A DNA stretch of 64,000 bases from Pseudarthrobacter enclensis (GTDB taxonomy: Bacteria; Actinomycetota; Actinomycetes; Actinomycetales; Micrococcaceae): positions 49,006 through 113,005 of the forward strand of contig NZ_JAUSRE010000017.1 in NCBI RefSeq assembly GCF_030811655.1, read 5' to 3'. Positions 53,263 through 61,904 of this stretch are shown here, piece after piece. Numbering within the stretch: the first letter of the stretch is position 1; every line of letters starts with the position of its first letter. The notes beneath the pieces are model-generated. The model made no database searches. It had not been told where the DNA came from and saw only the letters and a list, made by a program, of their open reading frames with translations. A program made the position numbers and the translations under genes.

Positions 53263-54477
53263 ATGGAGGACCGTCAACTGCCCAAGTGGTCCGAGATCCG
53301 CGAACTTCTCCAGTTCCGCAGCTTTGAGATGGATCCCGTGCAGCGAAGGCTTGCCCGGGCGTTCACCATCGCCGACCTGCGCGCCATGGCCCAGAAGACC
53401 ACTCCGAAGGCTGTCTTCAATTACACGGACGGCGCGGCCGAAGAAGAGATCACCCTCGCCAGGTGCCGGCAGGCTTACCGGGACGTGGAGTTCTCCCCGG
53501 CGGTCCTTCGCGATGTCTCGGATCCCGATCCATCCACGAAGCTTTTTGGCCGGACCATCGACTTCCCCTTGGTCCTGGCGCCTACCGGCTACACACGGAT
53601 GATGCACAACGACGGCGAAAAGGCAGTGGCTCGGGTAGCGGCCCGGAACAACATCCCGTACACCCTCTCGACGGTGGGCACCACCACCGTGGAGGACCTC
53701 GCCAAAGCGGTGCCCGAGGGGAACAACTGGTTTCAGCTCTACATCGCCAAGGACCGAAGCAAGACCGAGGGCCTGCTGGAGCGTGTTCTCACCAGCGGCT
53801 ACGACGTGCTGATGGTCACCGTGGACACCCAAGTGGGTGGCGCCCGCGTGAGGGAGTTGCGTGACGGGCTGACCATTCCGCCCACGTTGTCGCCGAAGAC
53901 CTTCGCTGACATGGCACTGCACCCTTCCTGGTGGTTCGACAAGCTCACCACCCCGCCCATCGAGTTCGCTTCACTCCGGGGCTTCGGCGGTAATTCCGCA
54001 GAGGTTGCGGACCAGGTCTTCGATCCCGCCCTGACGTTCGACGACATCGCCTGGCTGCGGAGGGTGTGGCCGCACAAGCTGCTGGTCAAGGGCATCCAGA
54101 CCGTCAGGGATGCCGAACGTGTTGTGGAGTTGGGGTGCGACGGCGTCGTCCTGTCCAACCACGGAGGGCGGCAGCTGGACCGCTCGCCTACCATCCTGCG
54201 CATCCTCCCGCAGGTCCGGGAGGCCCTAGGATCCGACCCCACGGTGCTGATCGACAGCGGAATCATGTCCGGCAGTGACGTGCTGGCCGCCGTGGGCCTC
54301 GGTGCGGACGCGGCAATGGTGGGCCGGGCCTACCTTTACGGCCTGATGGCCGGTGGCGAGCGCGGCGCCGCCCATGCCGTGAAGATCCTCCGCTCCCAGT
54401 ACGTGCGCTCCATGCAGCTGCTGGGCGTCAAGACCACTGCAGGCATCTCTGGCGATCATGTGGCACTGGCAGGCTGA
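53263..54477 (+). CDS. FMN-dependent alpha-hydroxyacid dehydrogenase/oxidase (LldD-like)
   Basis: 404 residues. FMN-family signs: VLAPTGYTRMMHNDGEKAVA near 105, QLYIAKDR near 155, Lys in KLLVKGIQTVRDAER near 273, and the catalytic His-Arg block DGVVLSNHGGRQLDRSP near 297 and DSGIMSGSDVLAAVGLGADA near 335. Oxidises an L-2-hydroxyacid to the keto acid. ATG 53263 chosen because AAAGGGG lies eight bases upstream; ATG 53245 has none. Divergent from the MFS operon and covered by operator site 2. Confidence 0.85.
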   Translation: MEDRQLPKWSEIRELLQFRSFEMDPVQRRLARAFTIADLRAMAQKTTPKAVFNYTDGAAEEEITLARCRQAYRDVEFSPAVLRDVSDPDPSTKLFGRTIDFPLVLAPTGYTRMMHNDGEKAVARVAARNNIPYTLSTVGTTTVEDLAKAVPEGNNWFQLYIAKDRSKTEGLLERVLTSGYDVLMVTVDTQVGGARVRELRDGLTIPPTLSPKTFADMALHPSWWFDKLTTPPIEFASLRGFGGNSAEVADQVFDPALTFDDIAWLRRVWPHKLLVKGIQTVRDAERVVELGCDGVVLSNHGGRQLDRSPTILRILPQVREALGSDPTVLIDSGIMSGSDVLAAVGLGADAAMVGRAYLYGLMAGGERGAAHAVKILRSQYVRSMQLLGVKTTAGISGDHVALAG

Positions 54478-54501
54478 CAGCCGGGGGTGCACCCGGCTGT
54501 C
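54476..54501. terminator. bidirectional terminator
   Basis: GACAGCCGGG, loop GGTGCA, CCCGGCTGTC: a perfect 10-bp stem overlapping the stop codon of the oxidase gene and facing the convergent IclR gene. Confidence 0.6.
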
Positions 54502-54508
54502 CCGGCCC

Positions 54509-55264
54509 TCAGCGGTAGCCGAGCTCTGCGCTCAAGCGGGCAGCGCCGTCGGCCGCGAGCGCCGACCACTCCTCCACCGGGCGCTGCTCCCAGCGCATGT
54601 CCGGAACGGAGATGCTCAGTGCCGCCACGACCGCGCCGGTGTGGTCCCGCACCGGCGCAGCCACGCAGGAAACGTCCGGGTTGGATTCCCCGGACTCGAA
54701 GGCGAGCCCGGAGGCGCGGATTTCGTCCAGTACGTTGGCCAGCGCGTGGGGTTCGGTGATGCTTTTAGGGGTCAGTTTGGCAAGGCCCTTTTTGAAGACA
54801 CGTTTGCGTTCGGCATCGGGCAGGTACGCCAGGAGGGCCTTGCCCACGGCGGTGCAGCTCGCCGGAACGCGGCCGCCCATGCGCGACACCATGCGGACGG
54901 ACTGCGTGCTGTCCACCTTGCAGATGTACACCACGTCGGCACCGTCGAGGATTCCCACATGGACGGTCTCGTCACACTCCCTGCCCACGGACTCGGCAAT
55001 GCGCAGCCCGACGGCGTGCAGGTCCAGCCGCTCGGCGAACGCGTTGCCCAACCGGAAAACGCTCAGTCCAAGATGGTAGGTGGCAGTGGAATCGTCCCGG
55101 CGGAGGTATTTGCGCTCCGTCAGGGTGGTGAGCAGTTCATGGACAGTGGTCCGTGGAAGCCCGGTTCGTTGCACGACTTCGGGCGCAGAGAGCCCGTGAC
55201 GGGCATCCATGAACAGCTCCAACACGTCAAGGCTCCTGACGACGGCGGGGGTCAAACGGGGCAC
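54509..55264 (-). CDS. IclR-family regulator of the acid-catabolic cluster
   Basis: 251 residues: winged helix at 5-65 (GLSAPEVVQRTGLPRTTVHE) and an IclR effector domain with VGRECDETVHVGILDGADVV near 95, VPASCTAVGKALLA near 130 and the acid-binding Cys of SNPDVSCVAAPVRD near 205. Divergent from the aldehyde dehydrogenase gene, with operator site 3 between. Likely represses or activates all three promoters that carry the 16-bp site; the effector is probably a cluster metabolite. Confidence 0.9.
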   Translation of the reverse strand: MPRLTPAVVRSLDVLELFMDARHGLSAPEVVQRTGLPRTTVHELLTTLTERKYLRRDDSTATYHLGLSVFRLGNAFAERLDLHAVGLRIAESVGRECDETVHVGILDGADVVYICKVDSTQSVRMVSRMGGRVPASCTAVGKALLAYLPDAERKRVFKKGLAKLTPKSITEPHALANVLDEIRASGLAFESGESNPDVSCVAAPVRDHTGAVVAALSISVPDMRWEQRPVEEWSALAADGAARLSAELGYR

Positions 55265-55321
55265 TTTGTGTCCTTTCGGTAGGGAGCCACGGCTTCATGC
55301 AGCTTCCAGTCTACGCATACC

Positions 55322-55337
55322 GTTCGAAATATCGCAC
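55322..55337. promoter_or_regulatory. IclR-type operator, site 3
   Basis: GTTCGAAATATCGCAC; its reverse complement GTGCGATATTTCGAAC differs from site 1 in one base. It lies 24 bases before GTG 55361 and 58 bases from the IclR start. Confidence 0.65.
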
Positions 55338-55360
55338 GTCGTTCGAGAAGGAGGAATGAC

Positions 55361-56869
55361 GTGGGTGCACAAGAAACAGATTCAGGAGAAAACCAGATGA
55401 AATCAACTCCCGAGCAGGTCGAACACCAGATTCTGGCCGCGCATGCGGCCTACGAAAAAGCCCGCGACGTGGACCCGGATGTCCGCGGCTCCTGGCTCGA
55501 GTCCATCGCCTCGGCGTTGGAAGCAAACGCTGAGGAGCTTGTGGGCCTCGGAGCACAGGAAACGCATTTGGATGAGGGCCGGCTGCGCTTCGAACTGAAG
55601 CGCTCGGTCTTTCAACTGCGCCTCTTTCGCAGCGAAATTCTTGCAGGCGAGCACCTGGACGCCGTCATTGACCACGCCGACCCGGACTGGGGCATGGGTC
55701 CCCGGCCGGACCTGCGCAAGGTCAACGTGCCCCTCGGCGTCGTGGGCGTCTTCGGTGCCTCCAACTTCCCCTTTGCCTTCAGCGTGATGGGAGGCGACAC
55801 CGCCTCCGCTTTGGCCGCCGGCTGCGCCGTGGTGCACAAGGTCCATGAAGGACATTTGCAGCTGGCCCTGCGGACCGCGGCTATCGTCGAGGAAGCCCTT
55901 GCCGCAGCCGGAGCGCCGCAGGGAATCTTTTCCGCCGTGGTGGGACGGCAGGCAGCGGAAGCACTCGTGGACCACCCGCTGACCAAGGCGATCGGCTTCA
56001 CGGGTTCCACGGCCGGCGGCCGCGCCCTTTTCGACCGGGCCTGCCGCCGCCCCACCCCCATTCCCTTCTATGGAGAACTGGGCAGCATCAACCCGGTGTT
56101 CGTCACGGAGCAGGCCTGGGCTACGCGCAGGGACGCCATTCTTTCCGGCTACGCTGCCTCTTTCACCGCAGGCATGGGCCAGTTCTGCACCAAACCGGGG
56201 TTGTTGTTCGCACCCGCGCAGGATTCCGACGGTGTGGCCGGCTTTCTTCAGCGGGAACTCGATGGCAAGAGCGTGGCACCGCTCCTGAGCCCGAAGCTGC
56301 GCGAGGGCTTCGACGCCGCGCTGGAAAAGGTGCGGTCCGCCCACAGCGTGGACGTGCTGGTGCGGGGCGACAGCGCCGAAGCACCCCGACCCACGGTCCT
56401 GGCCACCACAGCGGAGGCGGTCCTGGCACAACCGGAGCTGCTGGAGCAGGAGATGTTCGGCCCCGCCACCCTCCTGATCCGCTACCGTCCCGGAACCAAC
56501 CTCACCGAACTGGCCCGGCTGCTGGAGGGCCAGCTCACGGCCACCGTCCAGGGCCAGCCGGAGGAACAGCTCGATGACCTGCTGACCGTGCTGCGCGAAC
56601 GGAGCGGACGCCTGGTGTGGAACGCCTGGCCAACAGGAGTAAGCGTGACTTACGCGCAGCAGCACGGCGGCCCCTACCCCGCCACCACGGCCGCCTCCAC
56701 CACCTCGGTCGGCACGGCAGCCATCGGACGGTTCATGCGCCCGGTGGCCTATGACTCCTTCGCGCCCGAACAGCTTCCGCCTGCGCTGCGTGAGGACAAC
56801 CCCTGGAACATTGCACGGCGCGTGGACGGAATCCATGAACCTGCCGGACAGAAAGCAGAAGCACGATGA
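55361..56869 (+). CDS. alpha-ketoglutarate semialdehyde dehydrogenase
   Basis: 502 residues, NADP-type aldehyde dehydrogenase of the KGSADH branch. VFGASNFPFAFSVMGGDTAS near 133 and HKVHEGH near 170 hold the cofactor, GFTGSTAGGRALFD near 213, Glu in YGELGSINPVF near 240, and catalytic Cys in GMGQFCTKPG near 277. Oxidises alpha-ketoglutarate semialdehyde to 2-oxoglutarate. GTG 55361 has AGGAGGA seven bases upstream. ATGA overlap with the next gene, so the two steps are made together. Confidence 0.88.
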   Translation: MGAQETDSGENQMKSTPEQVEHQILAAHAAYEKARDVDPDVRGSWLESIASALEANAEELVGLGAQETHLDEGRLRFELKRSVFQLRLFRSEILAGEHLDAVIDHADPDWGMGPRPDLRKVNVPLGVVGVFGASNFPFAFSVMGGDTASALAAGCAVVHKVHEGHLQLALRTAAIVEEALAAAGAPQGIFSAVVGRQAAEALVDHPLTKAIGFTGSTAGGRALFDRACRRPTPIPFYGELGSINPVFVTEQAWATRRDAILSGYAASFTAGMGQFCTKPGLLFAPAQDSDGVAGFLQRELDGKSVAPLLSPKLREGFDAALEKVRSAHSVDVLVRGDSAEAPRPTVLATTAEAVLAQPELLEQEMFGPATLLIRYRPGTNLTELARLLEGQLTATVQGQPEEQLDDLLTVLRERSGRLVWNAWPTGVSVTYAQQHGGPYPATTAASTTSVGTAAIGRFMRPVAYDSFAPEQLPPALREDNPWNIARRVDGIHEPAGQKAEAR

Positions 56870-58026
56870 CCCCTGTTACCGCAGATCAGATCCTGCCCGC
56901 GGACGCCGATGAAGCACTCCTCATAGGCCGTATTTGGGACCCAGAGTCCGGCGGCCCCCGGATCGTGTCCATCCGGGGCCAGGGGGTCTTTGACCACACC
57001 CCTCAGGTACGTACCGTCTCGGAACTCATGGACCTCGAGGACCCTGCCGCACTCATCACAGCGGCGCAGAACTCCCCCCAGTGGGACCTCGCGACCCTCG
57101 TTGAGGCGTCGCTCGCCCGAGAGCAGGCCAAGGCCCATTTCCTGGCCCCAGTTGACCTCCAGGTCATCAAAGCCTGCGGTGTGACCTTCGTTGACAGCAT
57201 GATCGAGCGCGTGATCGAGGAACGCTGCGGGGGCGACATCCAGCAGGCCGCAACCGTGCGGGAATCCGTCCTCTCGGTTCTTGGCGCTGACATCGCCTCC
57301 GTCCGACCCGGATCCCCGGAGGCCCAGCAGGTAAAGGACGTCCTCACGGCACAGGGAATGTGGTCCCAGTACCTCGAGGTCGGCCTGGGTCCGGACCCCG
57401 AGGTCTTCACCAAGTCCCCCGTCCTCTCCAGCGTCGGGTTCGGATCGCACATCGGCATCCCCTCGTTCTCGAACTGGAACAACCCGGAGCCGGAACTGGT
57501 GCTCGTTGTCGACGCACGTGGCCGGGCTCGCGGTGCAACCCTGGGCAATGATGTCAACCTGCGGGATGTGGAAGGCCGCAGCGCCTTGCTCCTGGGCATG
57601 GCGAAGGACAACAATGCCTCCTGCTCCATTGGCCCGTTCATACGCCTCTTCCACAAGGACTTCTCACTCGAAACACTGCGGGGTGAGGACATCACCCTCA
57701 CGGTGGAAGGAGCGGACGGCTACCGGCTTGAAGGGAACAACAGCCTCTCCCGCATCAGCCGGTCCTTCGAAGAGCTCATCGGCGCGGCTTTCGGGGGCCA
57801 CCACCAGTATCCCGATGGCTTTGCCCTGTTCACCGGGACCCTCTTCGCACCCACGCAGGACCGCGAAGCCCCCGGCCTGGGCTTTACCCATAAAGAAGGT
57901 GACACGGTGACCATCCGCAGCGGGCACCTGGGAGCTCTCGTCAACACGACGGGCAAAACCGAGGACCTGGCCCCGTGGACCTATGGAATCCGGGATTTCA
58001 CGAATTACCTTTCCCGGTTGAGCTAG
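56866..58026 (+). CDS. FAH-family dehydratase, 2-keto-3-deoxypentonate type (XylX-like)
   Basis: 386 residues, fumarylacetoacetate hydrolase fold in its second half. Metal ligands: Glu pair in WNNPEPELVLVVDARGRA near 205, Asp in GNDVNLRDVEGRS near 228, and Lys/Asp in MAKDNNASCSIGPF near 245. Length and coupling to KGSADH match the Weimberg-pathway dehydratase that turns 2-keto-3-deoxy-xylonate or -arabinonate into alpha-ketoglutarate semialdehyde. ATG overlaps the upstream TGA. A different 2-keto-3-deoxy acid is possible. Confidence 0.8.
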   Translation: MTPVTADQILPADADEALLIGRIWDPESGGPRIVSIRGQGVFDHTPQVRTVSELMDLEDPAALITAAQNSPQWDLATLVEASLAREQAKAHFLAPVDLQVIKACGVTFVDSMIERVIEERCGGDIQQAATVRESVLSVLGADIASVRPGSPEAQQVKDVLTAQGMWSQYLEVGLGPDPEVFTKSPVLSSVGFGSHIGIPSFSNWNNPEPELVLVVDARGRARGATLGNDVNLRDVEGRSALLLGMAKDNNASCSIGPFIRLFHKDFSLETLRGEDITLTVEGADGYRLEGNNSLSRISRSFEELIGAAFGGHHQYPDGFALFTGTLFAPTQDREAPGLGFTHKEGDTVTIRSGHLGALVNTTGKTEDLAPWTYGIRDFTNYLSRLS

Positions 58027-58061
58027 GAAATGGCCGGCAGGAGTCGTTAAAAGTCCCCCGG

Positions 58062-58105
58062 GCACCCGTCTGGTGAAGGTGTCGTCGTCTTCACCAGGCG
58101 GGTGC
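58062..58105 (+). terminator. strong terminator hairpin
   Basis: GCACCCG-T-CTGGTGAA and TTCACCAG-G-CGGGTGC form a 15-bp stem with one mismatch and a 12-base loop, 36 bases after the FAH-family gene. No long T-run. Confidence 0.55.
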
Positions 58106-58170
58106 TATGCCTTCTCGCCCAAGGCACGCAACCATTCGTGCGGTGGGAGCCCGGCTTTACACGTCCCACT

Positions 58171-58193
58171 CACCGAGACAACAATTCTCGGTG
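58171..58193. promoter_or_regulatory. palindrome at the start of the second IclR gene
   Basis: CACCGAGA-N7-TCTCGGTG; its last bases are the GTG start codon region (58191-58193). Likely an autoregulatory operator. Confidence 0.5.
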
Positions 58194-58969
58194 TGACTTC
58201 AACCCAACCGGCACCCGCCGCCAGCATGATCGAACGCGTTTCCCTGATCCTCGAGGTGTTCACACCCGAAGAACCGGTGCTGACGGGAGGGGAAATCGCA
58301 CGCAGGGTGGGCCTTTCCCGGGCCACCACGGCCCGGATACTTACAGAACTCGCCAGGCACGACTTCATCAACCGGGTTCCGTCCGGATACCAGATTGGCA
58401 TCCGTTGTTTTGAACTGGGGCAGATGGCACAGCAACCCAAGGATCTCCGGCACCTGGCCCTGGCAACAATGTTCGACCTCCGGCGGGCCACTGGCCTGAC
58501 GGTCCAACTGGGCGTCCTCGAGGGTAACGACGTCGTCTATATCGAGATTTTGCGGGGCCAGTATCGGGACCTCACCATCCCGTCCCGCGTTGGTGGACGC
58601 GTACCGTCCTACGCCACCGCTGGTGGCAAGGCCCTGCTTGCCCACTCTCCTGGCCATTTGGTCGAGGACCTCCTGAAAGGCCAGCTGGAAAAGATCGGGC
58701 CAAGCACCATCACCGACCCCCATGAGCTACGCGCCGAACTGGACCTGGCCCGGCGTGAGGGTATCGCCTACGAGCGGGAAGAATCCCATACCGGCCTGGC
58801 CTGCGCGGCGAGTCCCATCCTGCGTGGTGACGGCACGGCCGTGGCCGCCATCTCCATCACCGCTCCGGTAGGGGTGGTGGAAATGAGGCTGGTCGGTCCA
58901 GCTGTCCATGCAGCCACACTGGGATTGAACCGCCAAATGGCGGCAGCGCCACATTGGGCCAAATTATAG
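58193..58969 (+). CDS. IclR-family regulator 2
   Basis: 258 residues from GTG 58193 (VTSTQPAP). Winged helix at 12-70 (LTGGEIARRVGLSRATTARI), effector domain with LTVQLGVLEGNDVVYIEILR near 105, VPSYATAGGKALLAH near 138 and HTGLACAASPILR near 200. It follows the catabolic operon and precedes an alcohol dehydrogenase in the same direction. The 16-bp site of the first IclR is absent here; it probably controls the alcohol dehydrogenase or itself via the CACCGAGA palindrome. Confidence 0.85.
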   Translation: MTSTQPAPAASMIERVSLILEVFTPEEPVLTGGEIARRVGLSRATTARILTELARHDFINRVPSGYQIGIRCFELGQMAQQPKDLRHLALATMFDLRRATGLTVQLGVLEGNDVVYIEILRGQYRDLTIPSRVGGRVPSYATAGGKALLAHSPGHLVEDLLKGQLEKIGPSTITDPHELRAELDLARREGIAYEREESHTGLACAASPILRGDGTAVAAISITAPVGVVEMRLVGPAVHAATLGLNRQMAAAPHWAKL

Positions 58970-59086
58970 GACGTCTCACTCAGTGAGAGGAAGATTTTGA
59001 CGACGGCGCCCCGGGTCGCATGCTTATGCCGGTCCCCCGTGATCCGAAGCACGGGACTATGAGAGCTAAGCAACAAGGAGTGATCG

Positions 59087-60190
59087 GTGAAGGCCGCAAT
59101 CATGAACCAAGCAGGCGCACCGCTTGCAGTCGTCGATCTTGATCTTCAGGCACCTGGCCCCGGCGAAGTCCGCGTGCGCGTCGACGCGGCGGGCATCTGC
59201 CACAGCGATTACCACTACATGGTCCAGGACCTGGCGTGCCGGACACCCATCGTGCTGGGCCATGAGGGTGCGGGCATCGTCCAGGAAATCGGAGCCGGGG
59301 TCACCCATGTCCAGCCCGGCGACAAGGTCATTCTGACCTGGCGGCCAAGTTGCGGCAGGTGCGAGTACTGCACCAGCGGCTCGCCCGCGCTCTGCCGCCT
59401 TGGCGCGGTGCACGCCACCCATAACGAACTGCTGCGCGGCGGAACGCGGCTGTCACACGACGGGCAGCCCGTCCACCACTTGATGGGGGTGTCCTGCTAC
59501 GCGGAGGAATGCGTCGTATCCGGCGAGTCCGTCATCAAGATCCCGCAAGAGGTTCCCGTCGATGTCGCAGCCATCATGGGTTGTGCAGTGATCACTGGGA
59601 TGGGCGTGGTGCTGAACGGAATGGGGGCCCCTGCCGGGGAGTCTGTCCTCATCGTCGGAGCCGGCGGAGTGGGGCTATCGGCGGTCATCGGCGCCGCAGC
59701 AGTCGGGGCCTACCCGGTAATCGTTGCAGACATTGACCACGAAAAGCTCGCGAAGGCGCGCGAGCTCGGAGCGACCCACACGATCAACACGAGCGAACAC
59801 GACCTCGCGGCGCGCGTGCACGAGCTCACCGGCGGAGGCGCCCATTGGGCTGTCGAGGCCATCGGCCGGCCCGAGACCATTCGCCAAGCAGTGATCGCAC
59901 TTCGGCCCCGCGGCACGGCGTTCGTGGTGGGACTCTCCAACGCCGAAGCGGAGATCAACGTGCCCCTGAACCAGGTGGTCCAGCAGGAAAAATCGGTACG
60001 CGGAAGCCTGTACGGCTCTTCCAACCTCTCAGTGCAGATCCCCCAAATCCTCGACATGTACCTGGCAGGCCGCTTGCCGCTCGATGCCCTCATCGGGGAG
60101 AAGTTCAGCCTGGACCGAATCAACGAAGCCTTCGAATCCCTGACCCACGGAAACATCGGTCGTTCGGTGGTTCTGATGGGCAGCAACTAA
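59087..60190 (+). CDS. zinc-dependent alcohol dehydrogenase (class III-like)
   Basis: 367 residues, medium-chain dehydrogenase. Catalytic zinc: Cys in GICHSDYH near 38, His-Glu in VLGHEGAG near 60; structural zinc Cys set CGRCEYCTSGSPALC near 90; NAD fold VLIVGAGGVGLSAVIGAAAV near 188 with Asp in VADIDHEKL near 210, which favours NAD. GTG 59087 has AAGGAG upstream. Glutathione-dependent family residues are not obvious, so an alkanol or mycothiol-type aldehyde is open. Stands alone after IclR 2. Confidence 0.88.
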   Translation: MKAAIMNQAGAPLAVVDLDLQAPGPGEVRVRVDAAGICHSDYHYMVQDLACRTPIVLGHEGAGIVQEIGAGVTHVQPGDKVILTWRPSCGRCEYCTSGSPALCRLGAVHATHNELLRGGTRLSHDGQPVHHLMGVSCYAEECVVSGESVIKIPQEVPVDVAAIMGCAVITGMGVVLNGMGAPAGESVLIVGAGGVGLSAVIGAAAVGAYPVIVADIDHEKLAKARELGATHTINTSEHDLAARVHELTGGGAHWAVEAIGRPETIRQAVIALRPRGTAFVVGLSNAEAEINVPLNQVVQQEKSVRGSLYGSSNLSVQIPQILDMYLAGRLPLDALIGEKFSLDRINEAFESLTHGNIGRSVVLMGSN

Positions 60191-60527
60191 TCCATACCTT
60201 CACCGCCGAAGGTCTTCACCCAGGAGAAAACCCGCAACTGTCGCCGCTCCACAGGTCGTGGCCCCGGACAGAGACCGGAAAGGCGCCTTCCGGGGCCGTG
60301 CAGTCGGCAGCACTATCGAGTAGTCCGACTACTTCCTGTATGGCATCATGTCCGGGCTGGTATTCGGTCCCTTGTTCTTCCCGCAGCGGTGGACATAACT
60401 GAAAGAAGAACCCTGCTACTGCGAACAAGGTACCGGTACGCCCGTAAGCCGATCCCCTGCGGCACTTTTGCGGAGGCGAACTTGTTCACGGCGTGCCCCA
60501 GGGTTGGAAGCAAATACAGAAAGGGAG
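60191..60527. other. gene-free stretch
   Basis: A short frame near 60325-60393 reads SDYFLYGIMSGLVFGPLFF and stops; it looks like the end of a membrane protein but is only about 20 codons after a TAG. Nothing else supported. Confidence 0.3.
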
Positions 60528-61567
60528 CTAGGTCAGCCGGTCAAGCCGCAGGAGTGCCTTGGGCGTATGCCAGAGGACATTCTTCACCCATTGGTTTCCG
60601 AGTCCCCAGCTTTCGAGTGCCTGTATCTGGTCTGTAGGAGTAGGGAATCGAGGGAAAATCCGTCCCGAAGACGACTTTGTGGGACAGCCCAGCAACGGTG
60701 TCCACATAGCCGGGCGGGATCGGGGCGACCTGTTCCATGTAGGAGGTGCCGACCATGGTGGTGTCGAGGTAGACGTGAGGATTGTTGGCGGCAAGCTCCG
60801 CGAACTCCCAGTACTCCGGCAGGCCTGCGTGGGCAATGATTAGCACCAGTGCGGGATAACTTTTTAATGAGTTCGCGGATAGGTTCCGGTCCGGTGTGTT
60901 CGCCGGCACGCGGGCCGTTACCGCAGTGGATGACGACCGGCGTAGCGGCGTCCTGGATAAGCTCCCAGGCCGGTGCAAGCTGAGGGTCCAAGGGAGAAAA
61001 TCCTCCCACCTGGATGTGTACCTTGAAGATTCGGGCGCCTTGCTTCAAGCTCTGCGCGACGATGGTTTCCACGCCTGGCTCTGGGTAGAACGTCGCGGAG
61101 TGGATGGCGTCGGCGTGGCTTGAGGCGAATGCCGCCGAGTAGTCATTGAGCCACTGCGCCATGCCGGGACGGTGGGCATAGTTCAGGGTGGTGAATGCCT
61201 TCACTCCCATATCCCTCAGTGTCCGCACCCGTTGCCCTTCGGGCGCCCGATAAGTGATGGGCCATGCGGGAGCGCCGTTGTCCGCCACGCGGTCAAAGAA
61301 CGCCCACACCTTTTCCAGCACCTGGAAAGGCATAAAATGCACATGCAGATCAATAATTCCAGGCAAGCCCAATGAGTCGAGGTACGGAGGGACCTCGGCG
61401 TCAGACCGCGGTACAAATGCTAGAGCCAAGCCGAACCTCCTGCGTTCCAATTCCATAAGCGCCCGCGCGTCGTCAACCCCCGCTGGAGCTCGCCAGAGCA
61501 AGAAAACTCCTGCGCAGGGGTGGCGGACCTTTGCCTTGCTAAGAATATGCATGCCCTGCCAACGCAT
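60528..61567 (-). pseudogene. amidohydrolase-2 family metal-dependent hydrolase, frameshifted
   Basis: From about 61567 the frame reads GLPGIIDLHVHFMPFQVLEK (metal His-x-His), AFTTLNYAHRPGMAQWLNDY and TPVVIHCGNGPRAGEHTGPE, then shifts near 60865 to ALVLIIAHAGLPEYWEFAEL and VVFGTDFPSIPY (metal Asp), then again near 60625 to QIQALESWGLGNQWVKNVLW and the stop at 60528. The full product would be about 345 residues with intact metal ligands, so it was functional until two indels. Aromatic- or decarboxylase-type substrates are usual for the family. Confidence 0.75.
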
Positions 61568-61904
61568 GTCACCGCTGTGTAAGGTTCGCGTGTTCCACGG
61601 TGCCCATCTCAGTGAAAAGGGCCAGCGGGAACGCCGCCCTGTGGTTCCGGTCGAGTTAGCCGGGGCCTGAAGTCATAAAGCAGACATAAGTGGGAAGACC
61701 CATGCCCCCTGGCAGCACAGATGCGGGCCCATTGCCGCCTTGGGGCGCCCCGGCAGCAGCTTTGCAGAGCCCTAAATTTCGGTCCCGCCAGGAACTCCAC
61801 CTGTGGGGCCGAGGCTGACGAAACGTCCGCCCGGCGTGTCCGTTGTTCGGAGAGGGGCGTTACCGTCAGGAGGGGCAACGGGTCCGTTGTCCATGTGCGG
61901 CGAC
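61568..61904. other. gene-free stretch with a repeat motif
   Basis: Contains ATAAAGCAGACATAAGTG at 61675-61692, one base different from the motif at 6505. No gene seen. Confidence 0.4.
61675..61692. repeat. repeated 18-mer, second copy
   Basis: ATAAAGCAGACATAAGTG. The GTGGAC palindrome that follows the first copy is not present here (TGGGAAGACCCA instead, itself a short inverted repeat). Confidence 0.45.
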
